From an uncultured Marvinbryantia sp. (lineage in GTDB: Bacteria; Bacillota; Clostridia; Lachnospirales; Lachnospiraceae), in contig CAKRVB010000011.1 of NCBI GenBank assembly GCA_934408725.1, positions 1 through 64,000 of the forward strand: a stretch of DNA of 64,000 bases, in the 5' to 3' direction. Made by a program: the position numbers and the translations under genes. Position 1 is the stretch's first letter; every line of letters starts with the position of its first letter. Under the pieces are notes generated by a model that was given only the letters and a program-made list of their open reading frames with translations, was not told the DNA's origin and searched no databases. Below are positions 59,610 to 64,000 of the stretch, one piece after another.

Positions 59610-60545
59610 TTAGTTTTCTCTTCTCTTTACCAGATTCTGCTGTACTCTGTTGTACAATTCCTGTGCTGCATTATATCCCATCTTTTTCTGTCTGTGGTTG
59701 ACCGCTGCGGTCTCAACAATAATGGCAAGGTTTCGTCCCGGACGAATTGGAATGGAATGGCATACCACACGATTTCCCAGGAATTCGGTATATTCCTCTT
59801 CCAGCCCCAGTCGGTCATATTCTTTTTCCCGATCCCACTCTTCCAACTTGATCACCATATCAATAGTCTGGTTATCTTTTACACTCTCCACACCATACAG
59901 TGTCTTAACATCAATGATGCCAATTCCACGCAGTTCAATAAAATGCCGGGTAATATCCGGTGCTGTTCCTACCAGCGATACATCGCTGATCTTACGAATC
60001 TCTACCACATCATCCGATACCAGACGGTGTCCACGCTTGATCAGTTCCAGGGCGGCCTCACTTTTACCGATACCACTCTCCCCCATGATCAGCACACCTT
60101 CTCCAAATACATCCACCAGTACTCCGTGAATAGAAATACACGGTGCCAGTTCTTCATTCATCCAGCGAATGATCTCTGCCATGAAATTAGAAGTTGCTTT
60201 TTCTGTCCAGAATACCGGTACTCCATAGATATTACACAGATTCAATAATTCCGTATCCGGTTCTGTCTTAGATGTAAATATAATACACGGTATCTTGAAC
60301 GATACAAACTTCTCATAGATGGGAAGTTTTTGTTCCATTGGAATTCCCAGCAGATAGGTATACTCCACATATCCTACGATCTGTACACGCTCATAAGCGA
60401 AATGATCAAAATATCCTGTCAGCTGAAGTGCCGGACGATTAATATCCGGAACATGTACTTTTATCTGAGAAATGTCGATCTCCGGAGTCACATTCTTCAG
60501 ATTCATCTGTTGTACCATTTTTGTCAGCGGAATACAGCTTGCCAT
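59610..60545 (-). CDS. hprK: HPr kinase/phosphorylase
   Basis: Phosphorylates HPr at Ser46, giving the CcpA co-repressor in Firmicutes. 311 residues from the ATG at 60545 (GAGGAG upstream; a GTG at 60560 is out of place). N-terminal domain, then IHGVLVDVFGEGVLIMGESGIGKSEAALELIKRGHRLVSDDVVEI with the P-loop, HFIELRGIGIIDVKTLYG and VRPGRNLA-like end (IPIRPGRNLAIIVETAAVNHRQKKMG). Confidence 0.96.
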   Translation of the reverse strand: MASCIPLTKMVQQMNLKNVTPEIDISQIKVHVPDINRPALQLTGYFDHFAYERVQIVGYVEYTYLLGIPMEQKLPIYEKFVSFKIPCIIFTSKTEPDTELLNLCNIYGVPVFWTEKATSNFMAEIIRWMNEELAPCISIHGVLVDVFGEGVLIMGESGIGKSEAALELIKRGHRLVSDDVVEIRKISDVSLVGTAPDITRHFIELRGIGIIDVKTLYGVESVKDNQTIDMVIKLEEWDREKEYDRLGLEEEYTEFLGNRVVCHSIPIRPGRNLAIIVETAAVNHRQKKMGYNAAQELYNRVQQNLVKRREN

Positions 60546-60618
60546 TTGATTTCTCCTCACTTCATTACATACTTTCCATTTTTCAGATCTTATTTTTGTG
60601 CGATCTGACTATGGTTTC

Positions 60619-60647
60619 AGTATAACACATCCCTATTTTAACATCAA
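60619..60647 (-). promoter_or_regulatory. promoter of hprK-glcK
   Basis: Minus strand TTGATG (60642-60647), 17-nt spacer, TATACT (60619-60624). The -35 box overlaps the 3' end of uvrC. Confidence 0.75.
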
Positions 60648-62485
60648 TGAAAGAAATCATATACTTTCTCTGCTGATGCCCTGTTCATGGATTCCGTCTG
60701 CTCCAGCTCTTCCAGAGAGGCATCCCGTATTGCTTCCAGGGACTTAAATTTTCGCATCAGTGCCTTTCTCCTGGTTTCTCCGATTCCTTCGATATCATCC
60801 AGCACAGAATGTACCTGCTGTTTTCCTCTCAAAGAGCGGTGATATTCAATGGCAAACCGATGTGCCTCATCCTGGATTCTGGTAATCAGATGAAATCCTT
60901 CCGATCTGGTGTCAATCGGAATCTCTTCATTTTGATAATACAGTCCACGGGTTCTGTGGTGATCATCTTTGACCATGCCACATACAGGGATCGCCAGCCC
61001 CAGTTCGTCCAGCACCCGAAGTGCCACATTTACCTGGCCTTTTCCACCATCCATCATGATCAGGTCCGGGAAACGGCTGAACTTGCCATAGGCCTCTTTT
61101 CCTTCCTGCTGTTCTGCCATACCATGGGTAAATCTTCGGCGTAATACTTCTTCCATACTGGCATAATCATCTGGTCCCTTAACTGTTTTTATCTTAAACT
61201 TTCGATAATCACTCTGTTTCGGCTTGCCTTTCTCGTAAACAATCATGGAGCCTACCGATTCAAAACCACTGATATTGGAAATATCAAATGCTTCTACCCG
61301 CATCAGTTGCTCCAGTCCCAGCCAGTTTCCGATCTCTTTTAATGCTCCAATCGTACGGCTCTCTTCCCGCTTGATTTTTTCGCTGTCCTGAATGAGTACC
61401 ATACGGGCATTTTTTTCTGCCAGTTCCACCAGTTTTTCCTTTGTACCTCTCTGTGGAACACGAATATAAACCTTTCCGTTTCGTTTTGTGCTAAGCCACT
61501 GCTCAAGCACTTCCCGGTCTTCGATTTCTTCCTGCAGCATGATCTCCTTTGGGATAAACGGTGTACCGGAGTAAAACTGCTTCAGAAAACTATTGATGAT
61601 TGTACTCCGATTGTCATGAGGTGCCACCTGCAGATAAAAATGTTCCCTTCCGATGAGACGTCCATCCCGGACAAAGAATACCTGTACCACTGCTTCTTTT
61701 CTATCAGTGGATACCGCAATGACATCCTTATCTTCTCCATCACTGGCTGTAATCTTCTGCTTCTGAGCCACCTGTTTCACACTGTTTAACAAATCCCGCA
61801 GCTCAATAGCACGCTCAAACTCCAGTTCTTCTGAAGCTTCCAGCATCTGTTTCTCCAACATCTGCAAAATCGGCTTATAATTGCCATTCAGAAACTCCAG
61901 TGCCTGATCTACCTGTTCGCGATACGCTTCCCTGCTGATATATCCCTGGCACGGCGCATCGCACTGCTTGATATGATAATTCAGACATGGTCGTTCCAGC
62001 CCGATATCCCGCGGCAGATTCCGATTGCATACCCGCAGACGAAACAGCTTATTCATCAGTTCAATGGTGTCTTTCACTGCCCCTGCACTGGTATACGGTC
62101 CAAAATATCTGGACTTATCTTTTTTCATAGTTCTGGAAAAAAGAATGCGCGGGAACTCTTCGCCTACTGTCACTTTAATATAAGGATAAGTTTTATCATC
62201 CTTCAGCATGGTGTTATATTTCGGTCTGTGTTCTTTGATCAGATTGCATTCCAATACCAGAGCCTCCAGCTCAGAGTCCGTGACAATATATTCAAATCTG
62301 CGTATTCTGGTCACCATCTGTTCAATCTTTGGGCCTTTATTTCGGCTGCTTTGGAAATACTGCCGGACACGGTTTTTCAGACTAATTGCTTTTCCCACAT
62401 AGATAATGGCATCTTTTTCATCATGCATAATATAAACTCCCGGCTTAGCCGGGAGTTTTTTTAATTCTTCCTGAATATCAAACAT
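60644..62485 (-). CDS. uvrC: UvrABC excinuclease subunit C
   Basis: Makes the dual incision in nucleotide excision repair. 613 residues from the ATG at 62485, preceded by GGAG at 6 nt (the ATG at 62503 also has a partial site). GIY-YIG domain [27 protein letters not shown]; Cys set [30 protein letters not shown] domain; RNase H-like domain with [10 protein letters not shown] and [15 protein letters not shown]-terminal HhH ([31 protein letters not shown]). Confidence 0.96.
   Translation of the reverse strand: MFDIQEELKKLPAKPGVYIMHDEKDAIIYVGKAISLKNRVRQYFQSSRNKGPKIEQMVTRIRRFEYIVTDSELEALVLECNLIKEHRPKYNTMLKDDKTYPYIKVTVGEEFPRILFSRTMKKDKSRYFGPYTSAGAVKDTIELMNKLFRLRVCNRNLPRDIGLERPCLNYHIKQCDAPCQGYISREAYREQVDQALEFLNGNYKPILQMLEKQMLEASEELEFERAIELRDLLNSVKQVAQKQKITASDGEDKDVIAVSTDRKEAVVQVFFVRDGRLIGREHFYLQVAPHDNRSTIINSFLKQFYSGTPFIPKEIMLQEEIEDREVLEQWLSTKRNGKVYIRVPQRGTKEKLVELAEKNARMVLIQDSEKIKREESRTIGALKEIGNWLGLEQLMRVEAFDISNISGFESVGSMIVYEKGKPKQSDYRKFKIKTVKGPDDYASMEEVLRRRFTHGMAEQQEGKEAYGKFSRFPDLIMMDGGKGQVNVALRVLDELGLAIPVCGMVKDDHHRTRGLYYQNEEIPIDTRSEGFHLITRIQDEAHRFAIEYHRSLRGKQQVHSVLDDIEGIGETRRKALMRKFKSLEAIRDASLEELEQTESMNRASAEKVYDFFH
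62432..62461 (+). other. perfect hairpin with T run inside uvrC
   Basis: Plus strand ACTCCCGGC-TTA-GCCGGGAGT followed by TTTTTTT. It overlaps codons for KKLPAKPGV near the start of uvrC. On the plus strand it looks like an intrinsic terminator although no plus-strand gene reads into it; in uvrC mRNA it would be a tight stem about 30 nt after the start codon. Confidence 0.6.
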
Positions 62486-62506
62486 CTCTGTCTCCACATT
62501 CATTCC

Positions 62507-63769
62507 TTATTTATTCGTACATACACCCTTTTTATCGAAGGTATATTTCTTACCCTTAATGGTCTTCTTGCAATTCAGATACGGGGTACCGTTCTTATCC
62601 AGATAATACCATTTGTTATTATACTTCAGCCAGTAATTCGTCAGGAGACGACCGTTGGTCTTACTGAAATAATAACGCTTCTTCTGAATCGTCACCCATT
62701 TCTTTTTCATTACGCCTTTACCGGTAAAGTAGTACTTATACTTTCCAATCTTCTGAAGACCAGTCTTTGCTGCCCCGGTCTTTTTATCAAAGTAGTATTT
62801 ATGGCTGTTGATCGTCTTCCATCCCAGAGAAAGCTTTCCTTTGGATGATGCATAGTAATAATGGTTCGCATATTTTACCAGACCTTTCATGGTCTTACCG
62901 TTCTGATCATAGAGATAGAGACTTTTTCCCTGTTTTACCACACCTTGTTTTTCTGCCGTATTACCAGTATCTGCATTATTGTTATTATTATTCGTGTTGT
63001 CAGAACTTCCTTTTTTGTTTAAGCCGTAGTATTTGGCAATTCCGGCTGCATCCGCTACACCCAGCTTCTTAATCTGTGCATCGGAATTGATATACTTCTT
63101 GCAGTCATTCTTATTGTTTACAAAGCAATGCTCTACAATAAAACTTGGGATCTTGGTATTAATCGTACTCTTGGACATTCCCCAGCTGGCTGCCTGAGCT
63201 GCTGAATAGTTACTCTTCTGTCCAAATACAATAATTCCCAGTTCATCATCGATCCAGTAACCGTTATTCTTCAATCCCACCTGGCTGTTCAGTTCTTTTA
63301 GGATGGTGCTGGCCAGCGCTCTTGCTTCTTTTGCTGCCTCACTCTTACTGTCCGGATACTTGCTCTTGGATGGTACACAGCAGTATGCACCGGTACTGGA
63401 AGACTGGGCATCCGCTCCCGTCGAATTGATATGTAAGCTGACCAGTGCATCCGCATTTCTCTTTTTTGCAATATTCAGTCTGGTCTCTCGATCCTGGCTG
63501 GACTGAGTTACACTGGTTCTGGTCATATAGACCGTTACTCCCTCATAAGTCTCCAACTCTGCCTTACAGTAATTAGCAATCTTCTGATTAATCACTTCTT
63601 CTTTGTAGGTCTTCCTATTCCAGGTACGGGTGGCTCCTGCTTCACTTCCCCCGTGTCCCGGATCCAGTACAATCACTACATTAGCCTGTGCCTTTGCCTG
63701 CGGCATCACACACCATGCACATACCAAAAACATCAGCGCCAGTCCAATCTTTTTTTTCCACTCTCTCAT
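62507..63769 (-). CDS. secreted N-acetylmuramoyl-L-alanine amidase with wall-binding repeats
   Basis: 420 residues. Signal peptide MREWKKKIGLALMFLVCAWCVMPQAKAQA; Amidase_3 domain with zinc ligands in VIVLDPGHGGSEAG, EEVINQKIA, LVSLHINS and the catalytic Glu in SFIVEHCFVNN; an Asn-rich linker (DNTNNNNNNAD); and about six choline-binding-type repeats (YYYASSKGKLSLGWK, YYFDKKTGAAKTG, YYFTGKG, YYFSKTNGRLLTNYW, WYYLDKNGTP). It would cleave peptide from glycan during division or turnover. AAAGGAAAAAG precedes the ATG. Confidence 0.94.
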   Translation of the reverse strand: MREWKKKIGLALMFLVCAWCVMPQAKAQANVVIVLDPGHGGSEAGATRTWNRKTYKEEVINQKIANYCKAELETYEGVTVYMTRTSVTQSSQDRETRLNIAKKRNADALVSLHINSTGADAQSSSTGAYCCVPSKSKYPDSKSEAAKEARALASTILKELNSQVGLKNNGYWIDDELGIIVFGQKSNYSAAQAASWGMSKSTINTKIPSFIVEHCFVNNKNDCKKYINSDAQIKKLGVADAAGIAKYYGLNKKGSSDNTNNNNNNADTGNTAEKQGVVKQGKSLYLYDQNGKTMKGLVKYANHYYYASSKGKLSLGWKTINSHKYYFDKKTGAAKTGLQKIGKYKYYFTGKGVMKKKWVTIQKKRYYFSKTNGRLLTNYWLKYNNKWYYLDKNGTPYLNCKKTIKGKKYTFDKKGVCTNK

Positions 63770-63797
63770 TTTCTTTTTCCTTTCCTCATTGCCATAA

Positions 63798-63825
63798 CAA
63801 AAAGAGGCTGCCCATACAGCCTCTT
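63798..63825 (-). terminator. terminator of ftsZ
   Basis: Minus strand AGAGGCTG, 6-nt loop, CAGCCTCT, then TTTTTG. It lies between ftsZ and the amidase gene. Confidence 0.85.
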
Positions 63826-63835
63826 CTATACTTTC

Positions 63836-64000
63836 CTATCTTCTCTTTAAGAAATCCGGAATCTGGATATCTCTTTCCTGTACTTTACTCTCCGGTGCTT
63901 TTAATCTTCCGGCGCTGCTCTGCATAGACGGCATGGATGTATTCAGATTTGGCATCTTCATAGACTGCATAGATGCAGTCGGCTGACTGAATTCTGGTAC
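63836..64000 (-). CDS. ftsZ: cell division protein FtsZ, C-terminal end only
   Basis: 54 codons and a stop, cut by the right window edge. The sequence is a linker rich in Ser, Met and Pro (PTASMQSMKMPNLNTSMPSM) followed by the conserved C-terminal peptide IQIPDFLKRR, the FtsA/SepF/ZipA docking tail of FtsZ. The GTPase domain is outside the window. A terminator follows. Confidence 0.8.
   Translation of the reverse strand, partial: VPEFSQPTASMQSMKMPNLNTSMPSMQSSAGRLKAPESKVQERDIQIPDFLKRR

Noticed and set aside
1..64000. CRISPR arrays, tRNA or rRNA genes
   Set aside because: No regularly spaced repeat series, cloverleaf-like segment or rRNA core sequence was seen while reading both strands. A covariance scan would be needed to exclude a degenerate tRNA.

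Overview
The window looks like a chromosomal segment of a gut-type Firmicute of the family Lachnospiraceae (Blautia/Dorea/Ruminococcus-like). The reasons are moderate GC, AGGAGG-type ribosome sites, the HPr kinase and ROK glucokinase pair, an ECF transporter module, DUF1934/DUF2325 proteins and a cytoplasmic LacI-like-sensor GGDEF protein. No species can be named from sequence alone. It is gene dense: no stretch above about 260 bases lacks a gene, and no tRNA, rRNA or CRISPR array was recognised.

Layout. 1-5.8 kb: trigger factor (cut by the window edge), a DJ-1 protein, a CYTH protein, truA and an ecfA1-ecfA2-ecfT module. 5.9-17.5 kb: malQ, metQ-metN-metI, a cyclophilin and acetyltransferase pair, an Rpn-type nuclease, exonuclease III, a DUF2325 gene with an unusual leader, aroD/aroE/aroK and a secreted SH3 protein. 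17.6-30.2 kb: two complete peptide/nickel-family ABC operons around mscS, with a COG0523 (CobW-type) GTPase upstream of the second. Both operons carry the same spaced promoter-proximal motif. 30.3-31.3 kb: an sdpR-sdpI pair with a promoter held between two palindromes.

31.3-37.7 kb: a 6.35-kb AT-rich integrated element. It encodes integrase, a 56-residue excisionase-like protein with no standard start codon, a HUH replication initiator, an FtsK/TcpA-like ATPase, five unknown proteins and a divergent XRE regulator. It sits at the 3' end of an rlmI-like methyltransferase gene. The att copies at both ends encode the same peptide with different codons. Candidate integrase arm sites and a candidate origin hairpin are present.

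37.7-49.9 kb: the methyltransferase, an HD protein, a polytopic membrane protein, the sensor-GGDEF protein, pstS-pstC-pstA-pstB-phoU, and a small two-helix membrane protein whose promoter matches the pstS promoter element for element. A P1B ATPase follows, its promoter covered by CsoR-type dyads, with csoR next to it. 50-64 kb: pyrC-pyrK-pyrD, a DUF1934 gene, murI, a YigZ-family gene, a class A penicillin-binding protein, hprK-glcK, uvrC, a secreted amidase and the 3' end of ftsZ.

Best candidates for new biology: the integrated element (att code mimicry, AUA-start excisionase, Rep plus translocase with no recognisable transfer machinery); the Pho-regulated small membrane protein; the motif shared by two transporter operons beside a metal GTPase; the promoter-dyad-terminator leader of the DUF2325 gene; and two families of dispersed palindromic repeats.
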